Shown here piece after piece: positions 26,733 through 35,354 of a stretch of DNA of 64,000 nucleotides; the first letter of the stretch is position 1; each line of letters opens with the position of its first letter. Source of the DNA: Aquimarina spinulae (GTDB lineage: Bacteria; Bacteroidota; Bacteroidia; Flavobacteriales; Flavobacteriaceae); the NCBI RefSeq assembly GCF_943373825.1, contig NZ_CALSBP010000001.1, forward strand, positions 1,116,001 to 1,180,000. The letters run 5' to 3'. The notes below the pieces were generated by a model. That model did no database searches, was not told the origin of the DNA, and saw only the letters and a program-made list of their open reading frames with translations. The position numbers and the translations under genes are program-made.

Positions 26733-28004
26733 CTAATTTGTAATAGTAGCAGAGTTCCCTGTTCCTTTTCCGATAACCCTATCGTAGCGTGCTCCAGGAG
26801 CCCTATAATAAGGTATTACGGTATATTCATTTTCGGTTTCATCAAAATTACCACTAATAAAACCTGGATCTATGGTTCCGTCTGGTCTTAAGAGGACATA
26901 TTTGTAATTGTAAAACCCCTGTTTAAAAATGCTTTTGTTGAAGTATCCACCGCTTTCTTTATCGTATTGAAGCAGTGTTGATTTATCAAGAGTATAGTTG
27001 TTGAAATTGCCATAAAGGTGAATTTCTCCCCCTTCCAGAGGTTCGTAGCATTCTAATGAAAAGTGCATCCATACATAATCTGCTTCGACATTATTATTTT
27101 CGGCATCCAGGTTTCTGATCACAAAATTACCATTGATATCGGGATTGTATGTGTATCTTCGATTAGCTCTAACTCGATTAGAGTACAGGTAGTTGTGATA
27201 GATGTCTTTTAGTTCTATGCTTCGTGTGCTCACTGTAGATGCTCTAATGTCTTTACTGTCAAAAAATAGAAATTCATTTCCTGCCCAAAAACTAGACTCC
27301 TGATCATATTTGTATACTAGACTATTAGCAATGGTGAATTGAGGAACCAAATTAGTAATCGCATTTTTGAGATCGTTATTTTGCATCACCAAAGTTTTTA
27401 CTGTTTTTCGAGGGTTTCTTAAAATTTCATTTGGTGAGTTTATTTCGAATTGAACAGATTGTTTGGTGTCTATATGTTTGAGATCTCTAGATCTTTTTGT
27501 ATATACTTTTACAGATGTTAAAGGTTCGTAGACAATAAATTTTCTAGAGAATACAACTTCATCATCTTCATCGTATATTTCTATGAGGTAGTTTCCGCTT
27601 ACTTTAAGCCTTCTGGTGTCTTCATTAGGAATACTTAGGCTGTAATGGCTATACATCTGTAGTGTATTAAAAGAATTTTCATAGGTTACAATTCTAATTT
27701 CATCAAAACCGTCCAGATATTCATTTTTATATAAAGAAGAAGGTGTCCAGTCAAAGTTATAATGACTTATTCTATAATAATAATCAGATTCATCACCATT
27801 AATATCATCAAAAGTGATTCTAAAAGGATCTCCGAGTTTAAGTATAGGTACTCCAGAGAATTTTGCGCCTGTTAGTAGTTGGATTGTTTTAATGTGATCG
27901 GCAGTATTGACTTCGTTTACAGTAGATTGACCAAAAAAGGTGTAAGGAGCAACAATCTGCAGTAGTAGAAGTAGTAGGGATGATTTAAATCTTAGTGACA
28001 TCAT
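26733..28004 (-). CDS. DUF5103 protein, type IX secretion system plug protein
   Basis: Exported protein of about 423 residues with a signal peptide (FKSSLLLLLLQIVAPYTFFGQ). The conserved DUF5103 sequences are visible: IKTIQLLTGAKFSGVPILKLGD, a YYRISHYNFDWTPS segment and SGNYLIEIYDEDDEVVF. DUF5103 proteins are the Plug component that closes the periplasmic side of the SprA translocon in type IX secretion. That role is taken from family knowledge, not from this sequence. The start is uncertain by one codon, as two ATGs are adjacent at 28004 and 28001. A longer ORF from 28034 adds a second hydrophobic stretch and is less likely. It is divergent from the nqr operon. Confidence 0.85.
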   Translation of the reverse strand: MMSLRFKSSLLLLLLQIVAPYTFFGQSTVNEVNTADHIKTIQLLTGAKFSGVPILKLGDPFRITFDDINGDESDYYYRISHYNFDWTPSSLYKNEYLDGFDEIRIVTYENSFNTLQMYSHYSLSIPNEDTRRLKVSGNYLIEIYDEDDEVVFSRKFIVYEPLTSVKVYTKRSRDLKHIDTKQSVQFEINSPNEILRNPRKTVKTLVMQNNDLKNAITNLVPQFTIANSLVYKYDQESSFWAGNEFLFFDSKDIRASTVSTRSIELKDIYHNYLYSNRVRANRRYTYNPDINGNFVIRNLDAENNNVEADYVWMHFSLECYEPLEGGEIHLYGNFNNYTLDKSTLLQYDKESGGYFNKSIFKQGFYNYKYVLLRPDGTIDPGFISGNFDETENEYTVIPYYRAPGARYDRVIGKGTGNSATITN

Positions 28005-28146
28005 ATAAAGAATTACGGGTATAAATATAAGCAAAATGTGTGCCTAAAGAATAAAGAGTGTTTTTTTGAGTCGCAGATCATTATTTAGAAGCATTATAAA
28101 TAATATCTTATAACAAAACCAGCTTTCACTTACGTGTTTTAATTAG

Positions 28147-28154
28147 TAAATTTG
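28147..28154 (+). promoter_or_regulatory. Bacteroidota -7 element for the nqr operon
   Basis: TAAATTTG is a perfect TAnnTTTG match 37 bases before the nqrA ATG. It is the only good candidate in the divergent interval on this strand. Confidence 0.6.
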
Positions 28155-28190
28155 CACGATTTTTTTAGTTAATTAACATAGACTACAAAT

Positions 28191-29546
28191 ATGTCAAAAG
28201 ACATTCGTATCAGAAAAGGCTTAGACATTAAGCTTGTTGGCGAAGCAGAGAAAGTTACTGTAGATGCCATAAGAAGTAATGTTTACGCAATTAGGCCTGA
28301 CGATTTTCACGGTATAGTACCAAAGGTTGTTGCTAAACAAGGTACAGAAGTTAAAGCCGGCGAACCACTTTTTTATTCAAAATCTAATGAAAAAATGCTT
28401 TTTCCTTCTCCTATAAGCGGAGAGGTAATAGAGATTGTACGTGGTGCCAAAAGAAAGATTTTAGCTTTTAAGATTCTTGGAGACAAAGAACAGAAACATG
28501 CAGACTTTGGTGCAAAGGATGTGAATTCTATGAGTGGGGACGACATTAAAACCCACCTTTTAGCATCAGGTTGCTGGCCATTTATTAAACAACGCCCATA
28601 TGATGTAATTGCTAATCCTGATATAACTCCAAAAGCTATTTTTGTTTCAGGATATACAACTGCTCCTTTGGCAGCAGATAGTGATTATGTATTAGAAGGA
28701 AAAGAAAAAGAACTTCAAGCTGCAGTTACTGCTTTAAGCAAATTAACTGAAGGTAAAGTGCATATTTCTGTTGGTAAAAATGGAAATTCACCACTATCTG
28801 GCCTAGAGAATAGTACAATTCATAATGTTTCGGGGCCTCACCCTGCAGGAAATGTGAGTGTACAAATAGCCAAAATAGATCCTATTAATAAAGGAGAAAC
28901 AGTTTGGGTAGTAAATCCACAAGATCTAGTCGTTATTGGAGAATTGTTATTAACTGGGAAATTTAATGCAGAAAGAACCATAGCTTTGGCTGGGTCGTCT
29001 GTTAAAACTCCTAAATATTTTAAAACTAAAATCGGAGCCGAAGTATCGTCTGTAGTATATGCTTCTGGAGTACATGATGAAGGAAATATTAGAGTGATTA
29101 GCGGAGATGTACTTACCGGAGAAAATGTAAAACCAGATGGTTACCTTGGATATTATCATAATACCATAACAGTTATTCCCGAAGGAGATGATTATGAACT
29201 TTTTGGATGGAATAAACCTATTTTTAATAAGATTTCACCTTCTAGAGCACTTACTTTTTCCTGGTTGTTTCCTAACAAAAAGTATGAGCTTACCACCAAT
29301 ACAAATGGTGAACACAGAGCTTTTGTAGTTACAGGAAATTATGAAAATGTATTTCCACTAGATATTTATCCGCTACAATTACTTAAAGCATGTGTGGTAA
29401 ATGACTTAGATGCAATGGAACAATTAGGAATGTATGAGGTAGCTCCAGAAGATTTTGCTCTTACAGAGTTTATATGTGTTTCTAAACAACCACATCAACA
29501 AATTATAAGAGAAGGGTTAGACTTAATGTTAAAAGAAATAGGATAG
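28191..29546 (+). CDS. nqrA: Na+-translocating NADH:quinone reductase subunit A
   Basis: Peripheral cytoplasmic subunit of the sodium-pumping NADH:ubiquinone/menaquinone reductase; it is associated with the quinone-binding end of the complex. 451 residues. Family features include the N-terminal IRIRKGLDIKLVG, the biotinyl/lipoyl-like segment FYSKSNEKMLFPSPISGEV, the GCWPFIKQRPYDVIANP stretch and the C-terminal ACVVNDLDAMEQLGMYEV. It starts a six-gene operon in standard nqrABCDEF order and is followed by nqrB after 4 bases. Confidence 0.96.
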   Translation: MSKDIRIRKGLDIKLVGEAEKVTVDAIRSNVYAIRPDDFHGIVPKVVAKQGTEVKAGEPLFYSKSNEKMLFPSPISGEVIEIVRGAKRKILAFKILGDKEQKHADFGAKDVNSMSGDDIKTHLLASGCWPFIKQRPYDVIANPDITPKAIFVSGYTTAPLAADSDYVLEGKEKELQAAVTALSKLTEGKVHISVGKNGNSPLSGLENSTIHNVSGPHPAGNVSVQIAKIDPINKGETVWVVNPQDLVVIGELLLTGKFNAERTIALAGSSVKTPKYFKTKIGAEVSSVVYASGVHDEGNIRVISGDVLTGENVKPDGYLGYYHNTITVIPEGDDYELFGWNKPIFNKISPSRALTFSWLFPNKKYELTTNTNGEHRAFVVTGNYENVFPLDIYPLQLLKACVVNDLDAMEQLGMYEVAPEDFALTEFICVSKQPHQQIIREGLDLMLKEIG

Positions 29547-29550
29547 TGCT

Positions 29551-30777
29551 ATGGGATTAAAAGATAAATTACATAAACTAAAACTTAAGTATAAAGACAA
29601 AAAGATTGCCCCTGCATTTAATGCAATTCATACGTTTTTATATTTACCTAATGAGACCACACATTCTGGTGCTCATGTTCGTGGTGCAGATGATTTGAAA
29701 CGTACCATGAATACTGTAATCATGGCTTTAGTACCATGTTTGATATTTGGAATGTTTAATGCTGGATATCAGCATCACTTAGCAGCAGGAGAGATAGAAG
29801 CCGTAACTAATGGTTTTTTTAGTTCAGGGTTTTGGTCTTTGGATAATCTTACAGTAGGATTATGGAAAGTATTACCACTAGTAATTATTTCTTATGGAGT
29901 AGGACTTGCTGTAGAAGTTTTGTTTGCAGTTATTAAAAAACATGAAGTAGAAGAAGGATATCTTGTAACAGGGATGCTAGTTCCTTTAATTGTACCGGTA
30001 GATACTCCATTATGGATGTTAGCTGTTGCAGTTATTTTTGGAGTTGTGATTGGTAAAGAAGTATTTGGAGGAACAGGGATGAATATTCTAAACCCTGCCC
30101 TTACCATTAGAGCATTCTTATTCTTTGCATATCCAACCTGGATGTCGGGTGATAAGGTATGGGTGCATGGTGCAGTAGAAAGAGCAAACGAAATAGCAGG
30201 AGGAGCAGAACTTGATGCAATGTCTGGAGAAACTGTTCTAGGTGCTTTAGCTCAAGGAAAAGAACTTACCTATTCAGTTTCGGATATGTTTTTAGGATTT
30301 ATACCAGGTTCGGTAGGAGAGACCTCTGCAATATTAATTTTGTTAGCCGGGTTATTCTTAATCTTTACAAAGATAGGAAGCTGGAGAATTATGGTAAGTG
30401 CCGTATTAGGTGCTTTGGTAATGGGATTAATCTTTAATGGAGTAGTAAGTGCAGAATGGATTAATGAAGGAAGTAAGTTTTATAGCCTTATGAGTACAGA
30501 ATTCTGGCATCATTTAATTATTGGTGGATTTGCTTTTGGGGTTGTTTTTATGGCAACCGATCCGGTAACAGCATCGCAAACTAATAAAGGAAAATGGATT
30601 TATGGATTCCTGATTGGATTTATCTCAATACTTATTCGAGTGTTTAATCCTGCATATCCAGAAGGAGTAATGCTAGCAATTCTATTAATGAACGTATTTG
30701 CTCCAACTATTGATCACTATGTGGTTCAGGGTAATATCAAGAAAAGAATGAAACGTTTAAAACTAAAAACGGCTTAA
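29551..30777 (+). CDS. nqrB: Na+-translocating NADH:quinone reductase subunit B
   Basis: Integral-membrane subunit with about ten helices, central to sodium translocation and carrying covalent FMN. 408 residues. Visible are FNAGYQHHLA, VGKEVFGGTGMNILNPALT-type riboflavin/helix sequence (IGKEVFGGTGMNILNP) and GSVGETSAILILLAG, where the Thr of the GETS motif is the expected FMN attachment site. ApbE encoded at 45050 is the candidate enzyme for that attachment. Tightly spaced within the nqr operon. Confidence 0.96.
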   Translation: MGLKDKLHKLKLKYKDKKIAPAFNAIHTFLYLPNETTHSGAHVRGADDLKRTMNTVIMALVPCLIFGMFNAGYQHHLAAGEIEAVTNGFFSSGFWSLDNLTVGLWKVLPLVIISYGVGLAVEVLFAVIKKHEVEEGYLVTGMLVPLIVPVDTPLWMLAVAVIFGVVIGKEVFGGTGMNILNPALTIRAFLFFAYPTWMSGDKVWVHGAVERANEIAGGAELDAMSGETVLGALAQGKELTYSVSDMFLGFIPGSVGETSAILILLAGLFLIFTKIGSWRIMVSAVLGALVMGLIFNGVVSAEWINEGSKFYSLMSTEFWHHLIIGGFAFGVVFMATDPVTASQTNKGKWIYGFLIGFISILIRVFNPAYPEGVMLAILLMNVFAPTIDHYVVQGNIKKRMKRLKLKTA

Positions 30778-30779
30778 TC

Positions 30780-31535
30780 ATGGCGATGAATACAGATAAA
30801 AATTCATACACGATCATATTTGCCATTGCAATGGTAGTTGTGGTTGGTTCATTATTGGCATTTACTGCATCTTCATTGAAAGGAAGAATAGATGCTAATA
30901 AGCGTACAGAAAAACAGCAGAATATTTTGTTTGCAATGGGTATTGCAGATACCGAAGATCCTAATGAATTTGTGCCTGCAGAAAAAGCACAGGAGTTGTT
31001 CGATAAATATGTTGGTGATGAGCAATATATCATTACTGGTAGTTCTGCAGAGAAAACAAGTGATGCTTTTAGTATAGAAGTGAAAAAGGAAAATGATAAA
31101 GTAAAGCAGGATCCTAATTATGAAAGAAAACTTCCTTTGTTTATAGGTAAGAAAGACGGAGAAGAGTTTTATGTAGTTCCTATGAGGGGTAATGGTCTTT
31201 GGGATGCAATTTGGGGTTATGTCTCTTTAGATAAAGAGTTTAAAACCGTAAAAGGAGCATTTTTTGACCATAAAGGAGAAACTCCAGGATTAGGAGCTAA
31301 TATTAAAGAAGCGTATTTTAGAGATGATTTTATAGGAGAAAGTATATTAGATGCATCTGGAAACTATAAAGGAATTACTGTAAAAAAAGGAAATGCAGAT
31401 CCTAAAAATGAAGATAAAAGTGATAATGAAGTAGATGCCATGGCAGGAGCAACAATAACAGGAGATGGTGTTACAGCAATGGTAAAGAAGGGAATAAAGA
31501 TGTATCAACCTTATTTCGAAACTTTAAAAAAATAA
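30780..31535 (+). CDS. nqrC: Na+-translocating NADH:quinone reductase subunit C
   Basis: Membrane-anchored subunit of 251 residues, with one N-terminal helix (YTIIFAIAMVVVVGSLLAF) and a periplasmic FMN domain. The FMN attachment motif reads DAMAGATITGDGV, matching the S/A-G-A-T-x-T pattern whose last Thr is linked to FMN through a phosphoester by ApbE. GETPGLGANI is also typical. It begins two bases after nqrB. Confidence 0.96.
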   Translation: MAMNTDKNSYTIIFAIAMVVVVGSLLAFTASSLKGRIDANKRTEKQQNILFAMGIADTEDPNEFVPAEKAQELFDKYVGDEQYIITGSSAEKTSDAFSIEVKKENDKVKQDPNYERKLPLFIGKKDGEEFYVVPMRGNGLWDAIWGYVSLDKEFKTVKGAFFDHKGETPGLGANIKEAYFRDDFIGESILDASGNYKGITVKKGNADPKNEDKSDNEVDAMAGATITGDGVTAMVKKGIKMYQPYFETLKK

Positions 31536-31538
31536 CAA

Positions 31539-32231
31539 ATGGCTGAAGTAACAGAAGAAAAAGTTAAAGTAAAAGAGCCTAAAGAGCCTTTGTTTTCAAA
31601 GAAAAACAAGAAATTACTAACAGACCCTCTTGCCGATAATAACCCAATTACTATTCAGGTATTAGGAATATGTTCTGCTTTGGCGATTACTGCACAATTG
31701 AAACCTTCAATTGTAATGGCAATTTCGGTAATCTTTGTATTAGGAATAGGTAATGTGGTTATTTCTTTGATGAGAAATATCATCCCTTCAAAAATTAGAA
31801 TTATTGTTCAGCTAGTAGTAGTGGCAGCTTTGGTGATCATAGTAGATCAAGTCCTTAAAGCATTTGCCTATACCTTAAGTAAAGAACTTTCTGTATTTAT
31901 AGGATTGATTATTACCAATTGTATTATCATGGGACGTTTTGAAGCATTTGCTTTGGGTAACGGGCCTTGGAAATCTTTTCTTGATGGAATTGGTAATGCA
32001 GCCGGTTATGGAGTGCTATTGATTATAGTAGCTTTCTTTAGAGAGTTATTAGGATCAGGTACCTTGTTTGGTGCTAAAGTATTAGGAGATCCTATAGAAA
32101 AAACAGGATTATATGCTTTGGGATATGAAAATAATGGATTTATGGTATTGGCCCCAATGGCATTAATTACAGTAGGAATCATTATCTGGATTCAAAGAAG
32201 TAGAAATAAAGCATTAATAGAAGATCATTAA
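31539..32231 (+). CDS. nqrD: Na+-translocating NADH:quinone reductase subunit D
   Basis: Integral-membrane subunit of 230 residues with six hydrophobic segments, paired with NqrE around a membrane iron centre. Family signatures are [40 protein letters not shown] (including the iron-ligand cysteine), and [13 protein letters not shown]. It carries a charged N-terminal stretch of about 25 residues before the conserved part. It starts three bases after nqrC. Confidence 0.96.
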   Translation: MAEVTEEKVKVKEPKEPLFSKKNKKLLTDPLADNNPITIQVLGICSALAITAQLKPSIVMAISVIFVLGIGNVVISLMRNIIPSKIRIIVQLVVVAALVIIVDQVLKAFAYTLSKELSVFIGLIITNCIIMGRFEAFALGNGPWKSFLDGIGNAAGYGVLLIIVAFFRELLGSGTLFGAKVLGDPIEKTGLYALGYENNGFMVLAPMALITVGIIIWIQRSRNKALIEDH

Positions 32232-32242
32232 AATAAAGAGAC

Positions 32243-32959
32243 ATGGAATATTTAGAATTATTTTTAAAATCGATCTTCATAGATAATATGGTATTTGCAT
32301 TCTTCTTAGGGATGTGTTCATACCTTGCTGTATCTAAAAAAGTGTCTACTGCAGTAGGACTAGGTGCTGCAGTAATATTTGTATTGGCAATTACAGTCCC
32401 ATTAAACTTTTTATTAGATAAGTATATTCTTAGAGAAGGTGCTCTAGTATGGTTAGGACCAGAATATGCAGATTATGACTTAAGTTTTTTAACCTTTATA
32501 TTGTTTATTGCTACGATTGCAACTATGGTACAATTGGTAGAGATAATAGTTGAGAAATTTTCACCATCATTATATAATTCTTTAGGTATATTTTTACCAT
32601 TAATTGCAGTAAACTGTGCAATTCTTGGAGGATCATTATTTATGCAACAAAAAGAATTTGCAACGATTTCCCATGCAGCCGTATATGGTATAGGATCTGG
32701 TATAGGATGGTTTTTAGCTATTCTTGCTATCGCAGCAATCCGTGAAAAAATTAGATACTCTAATGTACCAGCTCCTTTACGAGGATTAGGAATTACATTT
32801 ATTCTTACAGGATTAATGGCAATTGGTTTTATGAGTTTCGGAGGAATGTTAACAGGAGGGGATGAAGAAGAAAAGAAAGAACCTAAAGCTGTTCAGGTTG
32901 AAAAAAAAGAGACTACAAAAGAAGTAGCCGAAAATACTAACGTTACAATACTTAAATAA
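32243..32959 (+). CDS. nqrE: Na+-translocating NADH:quinone reductase subunit E, with extended C-terminal tail
   Basis: Integral-membrane partner of NqrD. Signatures are [36 protein letters not shown] and [16 protein letters not shown], with the conserved cysteine of the iron centre. The conserved core ends at about residue 205 ([11 protein letters not shown]). A highly charged tail of about 33 residues then follows, rich in Lys and Glu ([16 protein letters not shown]), making 238 residues rather than roughly 200 for Vibrio-type NqrE. The tail is presumably soluble and of unknown role. Spacing to nqrF is 2 bases. Confidence 0.95.
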   Translation: MEYLELFLKSIFIDNMVFAFFLGMCSYLAVSKKVSTAVGLGAAVIFVLAITVPLNFLLDKYILREGALVWLGPEYADYDLSFLTFILFIATIATMVQLVEIIVEKFSPSLYNSLGIFLPLIAVNCAILGGSLFMQQKEFATISHAAVYGIGSGIGWFLAILAIAAIREKIRYSNVPAPLRGLGITFILTGLMAIGFMSFGGMLTGGDEEEKKEPKAVQVEKKETTKEVAENTNVTILK

Positions 32960-32961
32960 TT

Positions 32962-34269
32962 ATGATATTTTTAGCATCTACCGGTGGAACAATTGCGATA
33001 ACCATTATTTCGTTTTTGGTGCTGATTCTTGTTTTAGTTGGAATCTTATTATTTGCAAAAGATAAGTTACTACCATCTGGACCAGTAAAAATAACCATTA
33101 ATGGCGAAAAAGAAATTGAAGTAGCTTCGGGAGGTACATTACTATCTACTTTAGGAGCTCAAAAAATATTTTTACCATCTGCATGTGGTGGTGGTGGAAC
33201 TTGCATTCAGTGCGAATGTCACGTGCTAGAAGGTGGAGGAGAAGCGTTGCCAACAGAAACTCCGCATTTCTCTCGTAAAGAGTTACAACATGGAGCACGT
33301 TTAGCTTGCCAGGTTAAGGTGAAACAAAATATGAATATCGAAGTTCCGGAAGAAGTATTCGGAATTAAGAAATGGGAAGCCGAGGTTGTACGTAATTATA
33401 ACGTAGCGTCTTTTATCAAAGAATTTGTGGTTCGTATTCCCGAGGATATGGGGTATAAAGCAGGAGGATATATTCAGATTGAAATTCCACAATGTGAGAT
33501 TAAATATTCTGATATAGATATCACTGCTCACCCAGAAGAACATGAAACTCCAGATAAGTTTCAGGCAGAATGGGATAAATTTGGTCTATGGCCATTAGTA
33601 ATGAAGAATGATGAAACTGTAGAGCGTGCTTATTCTATGGCCTCTTATCCTGCAGAAGGAAGAGAGATTATGCTTAATGTACGTATTGCTACACCACCAT
33701 GGGATCGATCTGAAAATGGATGGATGGATGTAAACCCAGGAGTTGCTTCATCTTATATCTTTGCTCAAAAACCAGGTGATAAAGTAGTTATTTCTGGCCC
33801 TTACGGAGAATTCTTTATCAATGAATCAGAGTCAGAGATGCTTTACGTTGGAGGAGGAGCAGGTATGGCACCAATGCGTTCTCACTTGTATCATCTATTC
33901 AAAACTTTAGAAACTGGTCGTAAAGTAACATATTGGTACGGTGGTCGTTCTAAACGAGAATTGTTCTACTTAGATCATTTCTATGACTTAGAGAAAAACT
34001 TTCCTAACTTTAAATTTTACCTTGCATTATCAGAACCATTAGAAGAAGATAATTGGAAAGTTAAAAGTGATATCGATGCCGAAGGAGATGGATTTGTAGG
34101 ATTTATACATAACTGTGTAATCGATAACTACCTAAATCATCATGAATCTCCAGAAGATATAGAACTATACTTTTGTGGGCCACCATTAATGAATAAGGCA
34201 GTACAGAAAATGGGAGAAGATTTTGGTATCCCAGACGAACATATTAGGTTCGATGATTTTGGAGGATAA
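32962..34269 (+). CDS. nqrF: Na+-translocating NADH:quinone reductase subunit F
   Basis: NADH-oxidising subunit of 435 residues. One N-terminal membrane helix (TIISFLVLILVLVGILLFA) is followed by a 2Fe-2S ferredoxin domain with CGGGGTCIQCECHV and a later ARLACQV cysteine. Then comes a ferredoxin reductase-like module with the FAD motif ERAYSMASYP, and the NADH site GGGAGMAPMRSHLYHL with LYFCGPPLMN near the end. It closes the nqr operon and is followed by a strong terminator. Confidence 0.96.
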   Translation: MIFLASTGGTIAITIISFLVLILVLVGILLFAKDKLLPSGPVKITINGEKEIEVASGGTLLSTLGAQKIFLPSACGGGGTCIQCECHVLEGGGEALPTETPHFSRKELQHGARLACQVKVKQNMNIEVPEEVFGIKKWEAEVVRNYNVASFIKEFVVRIPEDMGYKAGGYIQIEIPQCEIKYSDIDITAHPEEHETPDKFQAEWDKFGLWPLVMKNDETVERAYSMASYPAEGREIMLNVRIATPPWDRSENGWMDVNPGVASSYIFAQKPGDKVVISGPYGEFFINESESEMLYVGGGAGMAPMRSHLYHLFKTLETGRKVTYWYGGRSKRELFYLDHFYDLEKNFPNFKFYLALSEPLEEDNWKVKSDIDAEGDGFVGFIHNCVIDNYLNHHESPEDIELYFCGPPLMNKAVQKMGEDFGIPDEHIRFDDFGG

Positions 34270-34320
34270 AAATAATCTTTCAGATATTGAAAAAAGTTTA
34301 AACCACTTCATAATATAAAT

Positions 34321-34353
34321 AAAAAACCGATGCTTTTAAGTATCGGTTTTTTT
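34321..34353 (+). terminator. Terminator of the nqr operon
   Basis: Arms AAAAAACCGAT and ATCGGTTTTTT around a 10-base loop, ending in seven T residues, 51 bases after the nqrF stop. Confidence 0.85.
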
Positions 34354-34479
34354 GTAGAAATACATAACACCTCCTGTCAAAAAATTGGATATGTATATTT
34401 ATTTCTCTCGATAGCAAAAGATAATTTTAACCTTTTGTTGAATCATGATACTCAGATTATTAATATTTTTATACACTCA

Positions 34480-35262
34480 ATGTTAGTTATAATGAGGTCA
34501 AGGATTACTTTAATTTCGGCTTTTTCAATAGTAAACCTGTTAATAGGAAGGTTATTTCAGGAAAGTCTGCAAATTGTTTGTTTTTCAGAACTTATTGCCG
34601 TTGCAGTTTCCAGCTTTATATTTTGGAACCTAGCCATGCCTCAAATAAAATGTACCATTCGATATTGGAATCTATTTACAACTCCTAGGCATATATTGGC
34701 CCATAGTGGCATGGCAATTTTTACAAGTGTTTTAAATATATTGGTAAGTCAGGCTTTAATTTTGTTTCTGATGCTATATGTGTATCAATGTACTTCGCCA
34801 AGCTTCAGTTTTATAAATGCAAGCTTAACCAATAATATAGCTTTAAATCTTCTGTGTTATTTTTCATTGGTGTTTTATAGTATGCAGAGAAATCTTAAAA
34901 AAGAGGCTCCTAGAGAAAGTAATGTGCCAACGCCATCTAATTCGAATACTAATTTTATAAGTTTAACTTATGGAAATACAAAAAAGATCATTCCGATCGA
35001 GGATATAAAATTTATAGAGGCATCGAATAATTGTATAGTTTTTAATACTAATGAAGGGAGATTTGTTAGATATCAAAGCCTGAAAACATTTTTGAACGAG
35101 TATAATGGTACTGATTTTAAACGAGTACATCGATCATATGCGGTAAACATTAAATATGTTAACTGTATTCAAAAAAATAAAAACGGAGATGGTATTATTA
35201 CACTTACAGATAATAAAAAAATTAAACTTAGTAGAACTTACCGATCATCGTTGGTGATGTAG
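34480..35262 (+). CDS. Membrane-bound LytTR-domain transcriptional regulator
   Basis: About 260 residues: three to four hydrophobic segments (ITLISAFSIVNLLIG, IAVAVSSFIFWNL, VSQALILFLMLYVY, LNLLCYFSLVFY), then a C-terminal LytTR DNA-binding domain (KKIIPIEDIKFIEASNNCIV, RVHRSYAVNIKYV, IKLSRTYRSSLV). There is no receiver domain, so it must be controlled through its membrane part or a partner. The start is uncertain: ATGs at 34480 and 34492 are plausible, while one at 34330 lies inside the nqr terminator and is rejected. The DUF5916 gene starts 92 bases downstream and may be a target. Confidence 0.8.
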   Translation: MLVIMRSRITLISAFSIVNLLIGRLFQESLQIVCFSELIAVAVSSFIFWNLAMPQIKCTIRYWNLFTTPRHILAHSGMAIFTSVLNILVSQALILFLMLYVYQCTSPSFSFINASLTNNIALNLLCYFSLVFYSMQRNLKKEAPRESNVPTPSNSNTNFISLTYGNTKKIIPIEDIKFIEASNNCIVFNTNEGRFVRYQSLKTFLNEYNGTDFKRVHRSYAVNIKYVNCIQKNKNGDGIITLTDNKKIKLSRTYRSSLVM

Positions 35263-35354
35263 GTAACTCCTCTTTTTACCCTTTTATCACCTCATATTAC
35301 CCCTTTTCTTTTTTAAAACTAATATGCATATCAGATGTTTGTTAAAAAACAAGC

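Noticed and set aside
34330..34479. Longer N-terminus for the membrane LytTR protein
   Set aside because: The upstream ATG lies inside the nqr operon terminator hairpin, so it would not be transcribed from its own promoter.
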